This document shows positions 1 through 8,046 of a DNA stretch of 23,028 nucleotides, piece by piece. The notes beneath the pieces are model-generated. The model ran no database searches. It was not told the origin of the DNA and saw nothing but the letters and a program-made list of their open reading frames with translations. Position 1 is the stretch's first letter. Each line of letters starts with the position of its first letter. The stretch spans positions 1 to 23,028 of the forward strand of contig JBGUKW010000293.1 of the NCBI GenBank assembly GCA_045114665.1. The letters are read 5' to 3'. The stretch is from CADAWZ01 sp045114665 (lineage in GTDB: Bacteria; Vulcanimicrobiota; CADAWZ01). A program made the position numbers and the translations under genes.

Positions 1-573
1 ATCCTCAATTATAGTCTCTTTTTTTGAAGGGAAAAACCAATCATCATATTTTTTAAATAATTCATGCGAAATTAATTTACTCCAAAGCGAGCATGTTTTA
101 TTTAGAAGAGCATTAGGACTATCTTTAGCTGTAAAAACAAAATCATCAAAATTCTTGACTTTTGGAAAACATCTTGCATAATCTGAATCAATATATGGAT
201 TTTTTGTTTTTCCGTCATATTCAAAATATTTTAAATAGACTATATCTGATTTATTTCTTACTGCATTTTCATATAGTGATTTTAAAGCATGTTCTTCCAA
301 TAAATCATCTGAATCTATAAATAAAATATAATCCCCTATCGCTTTTACAAGTCCATTTTTTCTTGAAATAGAAGCACCAATATTTTCTTGATTTATCAAA
401 ATAATTCGATTATCGTTAAAAGATTTTATAATTTCTTCTGTTTTGTCAGTGCTTCCATCATTTACACACAAAACCTCAAAATCATCAAAATCCTGTGATA
501 AAATAGAATTTAAACATTCAGAAATATATTTTTCAGCATTATATGCAGGCATTATTAAAGAAATCTTTGGCAT
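1..573 (-). CDS. Family 2 glycosyltransferase (GT-A fold), C-terminus off the window
   Basis: This is an open frame of 191 codons that runs off the left edge, so only the N-terminal part is present. It begins MPKISLIMPAYNAEKYI, the standard opening of GT2 enzymes. It then shows the nucleotide-binding VNDGSTD (about residues 37-43), NIGASISRKNGL, and the metal-binding DxD-type motif IDSDD (about 87-91). The last visible residues, IIED, may be the start of the catalytic-base ED motif. GT2 enzymes of this kind transfer a sugar from a nucleotide sugar to a polysaccharide or lipid acceptor at the cytoplasmic face of the membrane. The ATG lies 11 nt after the ABC transporter stop, with GAAGGG upstream, so the two are probably co-transcribed. 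Donor and acceptor cannot be told from the sequence. Confidence 0.85.
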   Translation of the reverse strand, partial: MPKISLIMPAYNAEKYISECLNSILSQDFDDFEVLCVNDGSTDKTEEIIKSFNDNRIILINQENIGASISRKNGLVKAIGDYILFIDSDDLLEEHALKSLYENAVRNKSDIVYLKYFEYDGKTKNPYIDSDYARCFPKVKNFDDFVFTAKDSPNALLNKTCSLWSKLISHELFKKYDDWFFPSKKETIIED

Positions 574-584
574 ATTTCCCTTCT

Positions 585-2405
585 CTATTCTTCTTTTTCT
601 GATTCATCATCATCTTGTTTAAAGTATGATTCATATAGTTTTTCATAAAGTCCGCCAGATGTGATCAAAGTCTTATGTGTACCACTTTCTGCAATCTTTC
701 CATTGTCAAATACAAATATCTGATCTGCCTTTTGAATTGTTGAAACTCTGTGTGCAATAATTATTGTAGTTCTATCTTTAAATAACCTATCAAGGCTTTC
801 TTGAATCAATTTCTCACTTATTGCGTCAACAGATGATGTAGCTTCATCAAGGATTATAACTTTAGCGTCCTGTAACAATGCCCTTGCTATAGCTATTCTC
901 TGTCTCTGTCCACCAGAAAGAGAAGAACCTCTTTCACTTACCTTTGTATCATATCCATTTGGCATTTCTTCGATAAAATCATGTGCATTTGCTGCCTTTG
1001 CCGCTGAAATAATCTGTTCCATTGTGGCTTCAGGTCTTGCATAACAGATATTGTCTTTTATAGTACCTGTAAATAAAACTGTCTCTTGTGGAACAACGGC
1101 TATTTGACTTCTGTATGAATGTAAATTTACAGTAGAAATATCTATATCGTCAACAAAAATTTTTCCAGAATCAGGGACATAAAGACGATCTAAAAGTGCT
1201 GAGGTAGTTGTTTTACCACTTCCACTATGTCCCACAAATGCAATAGTTTGTCCCTTTTTAATATCTAAATTCAAACCTTCCAAAACAGGAACATTTTCTT
1301 TATACTTAAATGTAACATTTTCAAATTTGATTTTGCCCTCAATAGGTGGCATATCTTTTTTATTTTCTTCTTCTTCAAGTGGAGAATCAAGTATTTCAAA
1401 AAGTCTTTTTGCTGAAACAGCAGAGCCAGTAATTGAAGCCATACTCTGTGAAATTCTATTGAGTGGGTTTGTAGCCATAATCATATAGCCCCAAACTTCA
1501 AATATTTCACCAACACTAAATCCTTGAATCCAACTTAGACCATAAGGAGCAACTCCATTTGCTTTTGTAACAATCTGTAAACCACCATATCCAATAGCAC
1601 TTGCAATTCCAAGACCAGCAATGACTTCAACAATAGGAATTTGAACAACTTTTAATTTGATTACATTCATTATGTGTTTAAAAAGAGTATGGTTTTCATC
1701 AGAAAAACGCTTTATTTCTCTGTCTTCCATTGCAAAACTCTTTACTGTCCTTATTCCAGAAACAGCTTCTTCAATCGTACTGTAAATAGTTGACATCTGT
1801 CTTTGATTATTGTCAACAGCTTTTTTTACAAATTCAGAAAATTTTCCAATAGTAAGCCCAACAATAGGACTTATTAAAATAACGACACAGCTCATCTGCC
1901 AATTTTTGAAAAACATAGCAATAATTGAGAGAACAAGTATTATTATATCGTTCAAAAAATTGATTATACCAAGACCAAAGACATCGCCAAGTTTGTCTGC
2001 ATCATTCGTTATTCTTGTCATTACATCGCCTGTGCGGAACTGTTCAAAATTCTTTAAAGGCAATTTTTGAACATGTTTAAAAGTGTCATTTCTAAGATCT
2101 CTTACAGCAAAATTGACACCAAGTGGAATCAAATAACCTTGAAGAAAATAGAAAAGACCTTTACCAACCAAAATGCAAAAGAAAAATATCAAAACCATTT
2201 GTAGAGCTTCCAAAGATTTTGACTGTGAAACAGCTTCTTTTCCTGCAAAAACAACATCATCCATAACCTTTTTAATCAAAAGAGGTTGTGAAAGTGTAAA
2301 TAAATTTACGCATGCAGTACATATGAATCCCAAAACAATGTACCAAACATATTTTTTTAAATAAACCATAGCCCTTAGCAAAGGCTTTAAATCATTCTTA
2401 TTCAT
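585..2405 (-). CDS. ABC exporter, fused TMD-NBD half transporter (MsbA/LmrA type)
   Basis: This 606-residue protein is the usual length for a homodimeric type IV ABC exporter. The transmembrane domain covers about residues 20-325, with hydrophobic spans near 22-45, 68-95, 145-185 and 260-310. The ATPase domain covers about 357-595. It has Walker A GHSGSGKT (392-399), Q-loop Q440, signature LSGGQ (496-500), Walker B VIILDE (516-521) and H-loop H552, all intact. The family exports lipids such as lipid A core, polysaccharide precursors, peptides or drugs. The following glycosyltransferase suggests an envelope lipid or glycan substrate, but this is inference. The ATG has no clear Shine-Dalgarno sequence. 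The acidic C-terminal tail (DDDESEKEE) is unremarkable. Confidence 0.93.
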   Translation of the reverse strand: MNKNDLKPLLRAMVYLKKYVWYIVLGFICTACVNLFTLSQPLLIKKVMDDVVFAGKEAVSQSKSLEALQMVLIFFFCILVGKGLFYFLQGYLIPLGVNFAVRDLRNDTFKHVQKLPLKNFEQFRTGDVMTRITNDADKLGDVFGLGIINFLNDIIILVLSIIAMFFKNWQMSCVVILISPIVGLTIGKFSEFVKKAVDNNQRQMSTIYSTIEEAVSGIRTVKSFAMEDREIKRFSDENHTLFKHIMNVIKLKVVQIPIVEVIAGLGIASAIGYGGLQIVTKANGVAPYGLSWIQGFSVGEIFEVWGYMIMATNPLNRISQSMASITGSAVSAKRLFEILDSPLEEEENKKDMPPIEGKIKFENVTFKYKENVPVLEGLNLDIKKGQTIAFVGHSGSGKTTTSALLDRLYVPDSGKIFVDDIDISTVNLHSYRSQIAVVPQETVLFTGTIKDNICYARPEATMEQIISAAKAANAHDFIEEMPNGYDTKVSERGSSLSGGQRQRIAIARALLQDAKVIILDEATSSVDAISEKLIQESLDRLFKDRTTIIIAHRVSTIQKADQIFVFDNGKIAESGTHKTLITSGGLYEKLYESYFKQDDDESEKEE

Positions 2406-2497
2406 ATCTATTTATTATCCAATTAAAATTTTTCGAATATATAAAAATTTACTTTTTCCCTTCTTTTTCCTTCTTTTATGGCAATTTATAAAAAGGC

Positions 2498-2545
2498 AAA
2501 AAAAAGGACTTTTATCTCAGATACAAATATCTAAGATGAAAGTCC
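2498..2545 (-). terminator. Intrinsic terminator of the glg/EcsC operon
   Basis: Arms 2506-2523 and 2528-2545 form an 18-bp stem with two non-Watson-Crick positions and a CAAA/TTTG tetraloop. On the minus strand the stem is followed by eight T (A run at 2498-2505). It lies 25 nt after the stop codon of the EcsC-like gene and separates that operon from the ABC exporter, so the exporter should have its own promoter in 2406-2497. Confidence 0.85.
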
Positions 2546-2570
2546 ATTATTTTAAAAACTAATTTTCAAT

Positions 2571-3545
2571 TTATTTATCTTTTTTAGGTTCATTTTCAAA
2601 ATGAACATCTTCTGCTTCTTCTAAATATGTCGCTTTTTTATCTTTTTCTGGCTCTTCTTCAGATTTTTCTTCAGACTTTTCCTGAGATTTTTCCTCTTCA
2701 TCAGAATCTTCTTCTTCGTCCTCAGATTCTTCAGAATCATCTTCGTCTTCAGAATCTTCTTCATCGTCATCAGATCCTTCAGAATCATCTTCGTCTTCAG
2801 AATCCTCTTCATCGTCCTCAGACTCTTCAGAATCATCTTCTGAATCCTGCTTTTCTTTTTCCTCGGCTTCATCTTCATTTTCGAATTCTTTTTCTTCTTC
2901 TACTTCTTCAGAATCAGCTTCTTTCGAATCATCAGAATCTTTATCTTCTTCAGATTTTTCATCTTTATCTGATTTATAACCAGTTATCTCAGCATCTTTG
3001 GGAAAATACAATTCTCTTGCAACATATCCTGCACTGATTACAGCAGAAATATTAATAGCTGTTCCTGCTATTGCTCCAAAAAATGGAAGAAGTTTTGAAG
3101 AACAAGATTTTGTAAACTGTTTTAATATCATTTTTAATAAGAAAGGTGATACACCATTCTCTATTATTTTTCTTATTCCAATAGTACCTGCTACAGCACC
3201 TGCAGAAACTCCCATACAAGCAAGAACTTCATTAAATCTTGAATCTTCTATTGGTTCTTTTCCTGCCAAAATAGCTATTTTCATAATCATTTTTGTTTGG
3301 AATAAAAGCAAAAGGAGAAAATCTGGAACAGCAAAAAGAAGATTTATTGGCCAAGGAATTCCACCTGTTATTCCACCTGAGATAGCAGCAGAAACAGATG
3401 TCTTAGTAATCAAAACATCACATAATTCATAAGATGAAATCTCAGAATATTCATCTTGTAATTGCTTAACTTCACTTTTCAAAACCTCTTCATCTATTTG
3501 ACTAAATAGAAAAGATTCCAAAATTTTCATGAAATCATTTTTCAT
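2571..3545 (-). CDS. EcsC/DUF697-like membrane-associated protein with acidic Ser/Asp/Glu repeat tail
   Basis: The start is set at the ATG at 3543-3545, which has a perfect AGGAGG at 3553-3558 seven nt upstream; a longer frame back to 3572 lacks such a site. The product is 324 residues. Residues about 45-180 are glycine- and alanine-rich and hydrophobic. They contain GGIPWPINLLFAVPDFLLLLL, followed by QTKMIMKIAILAGKE, resembling the G-x-P-x-P...PD...LQ..MI..IA..G pattern of the EcsC/DUF697 family. The last 130 or so residues are almost entirely D, E, S and K and include a 16-residue repeat. EcsC has no settled biochemical role. The gene starts 27 nt after the glgC stop and ends at a terminator, so it belongs to the AGPase operon. 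Family assignment is moderate; function is unknown. Confidence 0.6.
   Translation of the reverse strand: MKNDFMKILESFLFSQIDEEVLKSEVKQLQDEYSEISSYELCDVLITKTSVSAAISGGITGGIPWPINLLFAVPDFLLLLLFQTKMIMKIAILAGKEPIEDSRFNEVLACMGVSAGAVAGTIGIRKIIENGVSPFLLKMILKQFTKSCSSKLLPFFGAIAGTAINISAVISAGYVARELYFPKDAEITGYKSDKDEKSEEDKDSDDSKEADSEEVEEEKEFENEDEAEEKEKQDSEDDSEESEDDEEDSEDEDDSEGSDDDEEDSEDEDDSEESEDEEEDSDEEEKSQEKSEEKSEEEPEKDKKATYLEEAEDVHFENEPKKDK
2731..2840 (-). repeat. 48-bp tandem coding repeat (acidic 16-residue unit)
   Basis: The motif tcagaatcat recurs at 2731, 2779 and 2827, an exact 48-nt period, giving two full copies and a partial third with a few substitutions. It encodes the acidic unit EDSEDEDDSE plus six variable acidic or Ser/Gly residues inside the tail of the EcsC-like protein. 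The in-frame period means copy-number change would lengthen or shorten the tail without breaking the gene. Confidence 0.8.
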
Positions 3546-3572
3546 AAAGAATCCTCCTTTCAAACAAAACAA

Positions 3573-4904
3573 TTAAATACAATCATATTCATAATGGCGT
3601 GGTATGACATGAACACCTTTTTCAGTAGTATGTCCACCTTCGAGCAATTTTTTAAATATAGCGACCTTTTTAGTATGTTCGATCTTGTATTTTTCGACAT
3701 CTTTTATATCATAATCAAGAGGCGGAACTTCTGGAATCCACAGATTGTCAGGTGTTATTACTGTTCCTGCAGGAATCTTTACATTTTTGTCAACAATGAC
3801 TTTATCCAAAATGCAATGTCTTCCAATATCAACATTGTCAAACAATATACAATTTGTTATTCTTGAATAGCTGTTAACTCTGACTTCAGGAGACATAACA
3901 GAATTTTCTACCCAACCACCTGAAATGATACAACCATCACTGACTATAGAATTTACAGCTTGACCACTTCTATCTCCACCTGAGAATACAAATTTTGCAG
4001 GTGGCATACTATCTGTAACAATTCCATAAATAGGCCAAGATTTATCATATAAGTTAAATATAGGTTCTACCCCAGTCAAATCCATACTTGATTCAAAATA
4101 ACTGTCAACAGTTCCGACATCTCTCCAATATCCAATTTCTGTGTCTTTTATCTCATTTTTAGACCAACGATTTGACATGAAATCATATACATAGACATTT
4201 GCAGATTTGCAAAGTTTTGGAATTATATTTTTCCCAAAATCATGAGAAGTCTCTTTATCACTGAGGGCAGCATCTTCTGTCAATGCTTTTATTATGACAT
4301 CTCTCTTGAAAATATAATTTCCCATAGAGACAAGTGCATGTTTTGGATCGCCAGGAATTGGCTTTGGATTTGGTGGCTTTTCTTCGAAATTGACCATCTT
4401 AAAATTCTCATCAACTTCAATAACACCAAAAGAGCTTGCCAACTCTATTGGAAATCTAATAGCACAAACTGTCAAATCGGCATTTTTCTCTGTGTGAAAA
4501 TCAACCATGCTGTCAACATTCATTTTATAAATATGATCGCCACCAAAAACTGCAACATAGTCTGGCTGTGTCATATATATCTGCATTATATTTTGATATA
4601 CACAATCAGCAGTACCTTTATACCATGAAGGTGGATTTGGTCCTAAACATCTTATAAACTCTGTGCGAGAACCAAGTCTTTTTGCCCATGCTGTTTCTAT
4701 GTGCTGAACAAGTGAAAAAGATTTGTGCTGTGTCAAAACGCAAATTTGTTTTATTCCTGAATTGAAAAAATTGGAAAGAACAAAATCAATGATTCTATAT
4801 TTGCCACCAAAGGGGACAGCAGGTTTTGCTCTTACATCACTTGTAAGAGATTTCAATCTTCTACCTTCTCCGCCAGCCATTATTATTCCGAGAACTTTTT
4901 TCAT
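3573..4904 (-). CDS. glgC: Glucose-1-phosphate adenylyltransferase (ADP-glucose pyrophosphorylase), catalytic
   Basis: This makes ADP-glucose from ATP and glucose-1-phosphate, the committed step of bacterial glycogen synthesis, in the cytoplasm. The 443-residue length is normal. The nucleotidyltransferase domain (about 1-290) has MAGGEGRRLKSLT (9-21), RAKPAVPFGGKYRIIDF (25-41), catalytic Asp123 in GGDHIYKM, the sugar-phosphate-binding lysine in EEKPPNP (Lys176) and YWRDVGT (259-265). The C-terminal part (about 310-400) has the hexapeptide pattern of the left-handed beta helix (IVSDGCII, ILFDNVDIG, VIVDKNVKIPAG). AGGAGG sits just before the ATG and overlaps the end of the upstream paralogue's reading frame, consistent with translational coupling. 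All key residues are intact. Confidence 0.95.
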   Translation of the reverse strand: MKKVLGIIMAGGEGRRLKSLTSDVRAKPAVPFGGKYRIIDFVLSNFFNSGIKQICVLTQHKSFSLVQHIETAWAKRLGSRTEFIRCLGPNPPSWYKGTADCVYQNIMQIYMTQPDYVAVFGGDHIYKMNVDSMVDFHTEKNADLTVCAIRFPIELASSFGVIEVDENFKMVNFEEKPPNPKPIPGDPKHALVSMGNYIFKRDVIIKALTEDAALSDKETSHDFGKNIIPKLCKSANVYVYDFMSNRWSKNEIKDTEIGYWRDVGTVDSYFESSMDLTGVEPIFNLYDKSWPIYGIVTDSMPPAKFVFSGGDRSGQAVNSIVSDGCIISGGWVENSVMSPEVRVNSYSRITNCILFDNVDIGRHCILDKVIVDKNVKIPAGTVITPDNLWIPEVPPLDYDIKDVEKYKIEHTKKVAIFKKLLEGGHTTEKGVHVIPRHYEYDCI

Positions 4905-4913
4905 AAAAACCTC

Positions 4914-6173
4914 CTATACCCTGTCGCTATAGTCATGATAACATGAAACAACTGCAATATTAGATTCAGTAAAATGAAGTTTTGATTCAAGGCGTTCATA
5001 AGCCTCTTGATCTTTTGGATCAAATTTTTTGTTTTTTGTCATCTTTCCATTTTTTATTGTAATCCCACTTGGAAAAACACATCTCTTGTCAGCAATAACA
5101 TTTTCTAATGTACAATCTTCACCAACTTGTACATCATTGAATAAGATTGTCTTATTTAAAACTGTTCTTTCCCCTACTCTTGCATTTGGAAATAAAATAG
5201 CAGTATCAATCTTCTTTGCATTTATGACACAACCATCACTTATTATCGAATTTTTGACAGAAGAAGTTTCAACTATTCTTGCTGGTGGTAAATTGTCTGT
5301 ATTTGTAGAATAAATAGGCCAATTAGGTTCATAGCTACCCAATTTACTTTCTGAATCTAAAAATTCAACAGAAGACTTCAAATAATCGTCATAATTTCCC
5401 ATTGGATACCAATAAGAATTGTCGCAATTTTCAATATCATATTCGCATATTTTATATTCTTTTGATTCAAACATTTTTGGAATTATGTTTCTTCCAAAAT
5501 CATGAGCAGATTCTTCGTCAGACATTTTTGAATCTTCTTCCAAGACTTTCAAAAGTACATCTGTTTTGAAAATATAATTACCGAGAGAAATTTTTGTGAA
5601 TTCAGAATCTTTTTCAATAGGAGCTGGAGTTTCTGTTTTTTCACTAAAAGAAGTAATAACTCCATTATCATCTGATTTTATGATTCCAAAGCGTCCTGAA
5701 GCCTCTTGAATCGAATATTTTAAAGATGATATTGTCAAATCTGCATTCTGTTGTTTATGAAATTCAAGCATTTTTCTAACATCAATACTCGAAATTTGCT
5801 CTCCACCAAAAACAGCTATATAATCTGGCTTGTCAACTCTAAGGTTGTCTGACATCTGCCAAACACTATCTGCAGAACCTTTTTGCCAATTAGGAGGAAC
5901 TGGACCAATAACTCTAAAAAATTCATCCCCAAAACCAAAACGAGGTCCCCAGTTTGCTTGAAGATGTTCTGAAAGAGATATTGACTTATCTTGTACAAGT
6001 ACATATAATTTCTTTATGTAAGAATTAAAAAAACTTGACATAACAAAATCAATTATTCTAAATTTGCCACCAAATGGAATAGCACTTTGAGCCCTAACAT
6101 CACTTGTAAGATATTTGAGCCCACTCTTTTTTCCACCTGCCAAAATTATTCCAACTATGTTATCTTTAAACAT
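4914..6173 (-). CDS. Degenerate GlgC paralogue, probable non-catalytic AGPase subunit
   Basis: The start is set at ATG 6171-6173, with GGAGG at 6185-6189; the upstream in-frame TTG overlaps that ribosome binding site. The 419-residue protein aligns along its whole length with the adjacent GlgC, including the beta-helix end (IISDGCVI, ILFNDVQVG, VIADKRCVFPSG). However, it has lost catalytic signatures. GGEGRRL is GGKKSGL (13-19), RAKP is RAQS (27-30), GGDHIY is GGEQIS (123-128, catalytic Asp to Glu), and WRDVGT is WYPMGN (255-260). The EKxxxP lysine region (SEKTETP) is partly kept. This parallels the regulatory GlgD of Firmicutes and the plant large subunit, but the protein is full-length and GlgC-like rather than GlgD-like. 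It probably pairs with the downstream GlgC; residual activity cannot be excluded. Confidence 0.85.
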   Translation of the reverse strand: MFKDNIVGIILAGGKKSGLKYLTSDVRAQSAIPFGGKFRIIDFVMSSFFNSYIKKLYVLVQDKSISLSEHLQANWGPRFGFGDEFFRVIGPVPPNWQKGSADSVWQMSDNLRVDKPDYIAVFGGEQISSIDVRKMLEFHKQQNADLTISSLKYSIQEASGRFGIIKSDDNGVITSFSEKTETPAPIEKDSEFTKISLGNYIFKTDVLLKVLEEDSKMSDEESAHDFGRNIIPKMFESKEYKICEYDIENCDNSYWYPMGNYDDYLKSSVEFLDSESKLGSYEPNWPIYSTNTDNLPPARIVETSSVKNSIISDGCVINAKKIDTAILFPNARVGERTVLNKTILFNDVQVGEDCTLENVIADKRCVFPSGITIKNGKMTKNKKFDPKDQEAYERLESKLHFTESNIAVVSCYHDYSDRV

Positions 6174-6266
6174 ACAACACTTTTCCTCCAAATGTTATGT
6201 TTTTCTAATTTTTATTAATACAATTTTTATCAATAATTTTCCTTTAGATTTTTTTTTATAAAAGAC

Positions 6267-6295
6267 TTTAAAAAAATATAAATATAGAGTATAAT
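6267..6295 (+). promoter_or_regulatory. Candidate sigma70-type promoter of the HD-secretin-dut-LCP operon
   Basis: A perfect TATAAT lies at 6290-6295, with a weak -35 (TTTAAA) at 6267-6272 and a 17-nt spacer. The predicted start near 6302 would give a leader of about 26 nt before the ATG at 6329. In DNA this AT-rich, such matches arise by chance, but the position between divergent operons supports it. Confidence 0.5.
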
Positions 6296-6328
6296 TATAA
6301 AAATATATAAAAATTTGGAAAAATAACT

Positions 6329-6817
6329 ATGACAGATGAAGAAAAATTTCAAAAGGCTTATGAATATGCAGAATTAATGCACAGAGGACAAAAAAGAAAA
6401 GGTGGAAAAGATTATATTACACATCCACTTGGTGTTGCAGAAATAATAAAAAAATTAAACAAACCTATTGAATATCAAATAACAGCACTTTTTCATGATT
6501 TACTTGAAGATACAGAAGCAACAGAAAAAAAAATCAGAGAAATTGGCGGAGAAAAAGTCCTTGAAGCTGTAAAATTACTTACTAAAGAAAAAGGATATAA
6601 CACAAAAAATTATCTCGAAAAAATAAAAAATAATGAAATAGCAATATTTGTAAAAGCTACAGATAGATTGCACAATGTGAGAAGTCTTGTAGAGGCTGAT
6701 AAAAAATTTATAGCAAAATATGTAAAAGAGACAAGAGAATATTATCTCGATTTAAATATTCCTGAAATTGATATAAAATCAGCTCTTGAAGAAATAGAAA
6801 AACTGACGAAGGATTAA
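6329..6817 (+). CDS. Small HD-domain hydrolase, SpoT/MESH1-like (possible alarmone hydrolase)
   Basis: The 162-residue protein is a single HD domain. It shows MHRGQKRKGGKDYITHP (His32), FHDLLEDT (His56-Asp57, Glu60-Asp61) and VKATDRLHNVRSL (Asp112), in the same order as the (p)ppGpp hydrolase domain of RelA/SpoT and of stand-alone small alarmone hydrolases. There is no synthetase, TGS or ACT domain. Such enzymes remove the 3' pyrophosphate of (p)ppGpp using Mn2+. Other small HD enzymes act on different nucleotides, so the substrate is inferred. It is the first gene of a plus-strand operon, 8 nt before the secretin-like gene. It has a weak ribosome binding site (GGAAAA). Confidence 0.8.
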   Translation: MTDEEKFQKAYEYAELMHRGQKRKGGKDYITHPLGVAEIIKKLNKPIEYQITALFHDLLEDTEATEKKIREIGGEKVLEAVKLLTKEKGYNTKNYLEKIKNNEIAIFVKATDRLHNVRSLVEADKKFIAKYVKETREYYLDLNIPEIDIKSALEEIEKLTKD

Positions 6818-6825
6818 TATTTTTT

Positions 6826-8046
6826 ATGAAATATAAAACAATAGCAATCATTGCAATTCTATTTATATCAATAACTAAATTTGCACTTGCTGAAAATAAA
6901 ATAAAACCAATAACAGTAAATATATCAGAACAATATATAGAAATATTTTTAGAATCAAATAAAAAATTTGAAATAAATGATACAAAACAAAAAGAGATTT
7001 TGATATTTGAGATAACTCCATCACTTGGTGAAAATGATATATATGAAGTTGACAGAGGATTAATACAGACAATACATGTTGACTCTAATTCAAAAATAAC
7101 AAAAATAAAAGTATTTTGTATTTCCCCTGCACAATATAAAATAATTGAATCAAATAAAGATTCAAGATTCAAAAAAATAATAAAAATAGCCCAGACAGAA
7201 GTATATGGAAAAGCAAAATCACGCTCTATAAAAACAGTAGATACTTATGAATCTGGAAAAAGCCTTTTGACAGATATGGCTGTAATGATTGAATCTTCAT
7301 CAGATATTTCTAAAAAATCAAAAAAAGAAAAAGCTGGATTTTTTCCTAAAAAAGTTCTCATTGCTGAAAAAAAAGCAGGTTTTAAAGACAATATAAAAAT
7401 AATGCTTTCAAGTAATAAAAAACCTGAACCTACAAAAGCAGGAAAAACGATGTCCGATTTAAAAAATATATTGGATTTTGTACCTCTTGAAAAAAGTGAA
7501 GTGATAAATGAATCATTCAATGATAAATCTTTTGCAAGTATAATTCAATATTTAGGCAAAAAATCTGGAAAAAATGTGATAATAGCTCCAACAGTAAAAG
7601 GCAAAAAAAGTATTGAATTTAGTGATATGAGTCCAGAAGAAGCTATAAGTGCATTATTACATGGCACAGAATATGAATTTAAAATAATGAAAAATACCAT
7701 TTTTGTGGCTCCAAATAATTTAATGGAAACATTGACACAAAAACAAAATATTTTTGATGAAACAACAGATATAAAGAAAAAAGAAGTTTTCGTCTTAAAA
7801 TATGTAAGAGGAGAAAAAGCAATACAAGCACTTGAAAAGAATTTTCCTAATGCAGAATATACATTTCACTCTAAATTAAATGCCTTTGAAGTAATTGCAG
7901 ATCAAGAGACATTGGACGATATAGAAGAAATGCTTGAATATATAGATGAACCAGAGGCAAATGAAAACAAAATTGTAAGAGAATTAAAATTAAATGAATA
8001 TATTCATAAAAAAATTAAACATAAACGCAGAAATTCCGACATATAA
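6826..8046 (+). CDS. Secretin-like periplasmic protein (AMIN, N0/STN, N1) lacking the secretin barrel
   Basis: The 406-residue protein starts with a signal peptide (hydrophobic core about 5-20, likely cleavage ALA-EN after residue 22). Residues about 28-110 have the beta pattern of an AMIN domain. About 228-297 match the secretin N0/STN domain (ASIIQYLGKKSGKNVIIAP, VKGKKSIEF, EEAISALLHG, FVAP). About 320-377 match an N1 ring domain (EVFVLKYVRGEKAIQALEK, NAFEVIADQETLDDIEEML). This is the front half of a PilQ/GspD-type secretin, but the membrane barrel is absent and the frame ends 53 nt into dut. It may be a truncated secretin, a peptidoglycan-binding partner of one, or a distinct family. AAGGA lies 13 nt upstream of the ATG. 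Confidence 0.75.
   Translation: MKYKTIAIIAILFISITKFALAENKIKPITVNISEQYIEIFLESNKKFEINDTKQKEILIFEITPSLGENDIYEVDRGLIQTIHVDSNSKITKIKVFCISPAQYKIIESNKDSRFKKIIKIAQTEVYGKAKSRSIKTVDTYESGKSLLTDMAVMIESSSDISKKSKKEKAGFFPKKVLIAEKKAGFKDNIKIMLSSNKKPEPTKAGKTMSDLKNILDFVPLEKSEVINESFNDKSFASIIQYLGKKSGKNVIIAPTVKGKKSIEFSDMSPEEAISALLHGTEYEFKIMKNTIFVAPNNLMETLTQKQNIFDETTDIKKKEVFVLKYVRGEKAIQALEKNFPNAEYTFHSKLNAFEVIADQETLDDIEEMLEYIDEPEANENKIVRELKLNEYIHKKIKHKRRNSDI

Noticed and set aside
2627..3037. Plus-strand Leu/Gln/His-rich open frame
   Set aside because: It is the antisense shadow of the acidic Ser/Asp/Glu repeat tail, with no ribosome binding site.
4914..6173. Classical GlgD (Firmicutes regulatory subunit)
   Set aside because: It keeps the full GlgC N-terminus (IVGIILAGG, FGGKFRIIDF) and GlgC length, unlike the shorter and differently starting GlgD.
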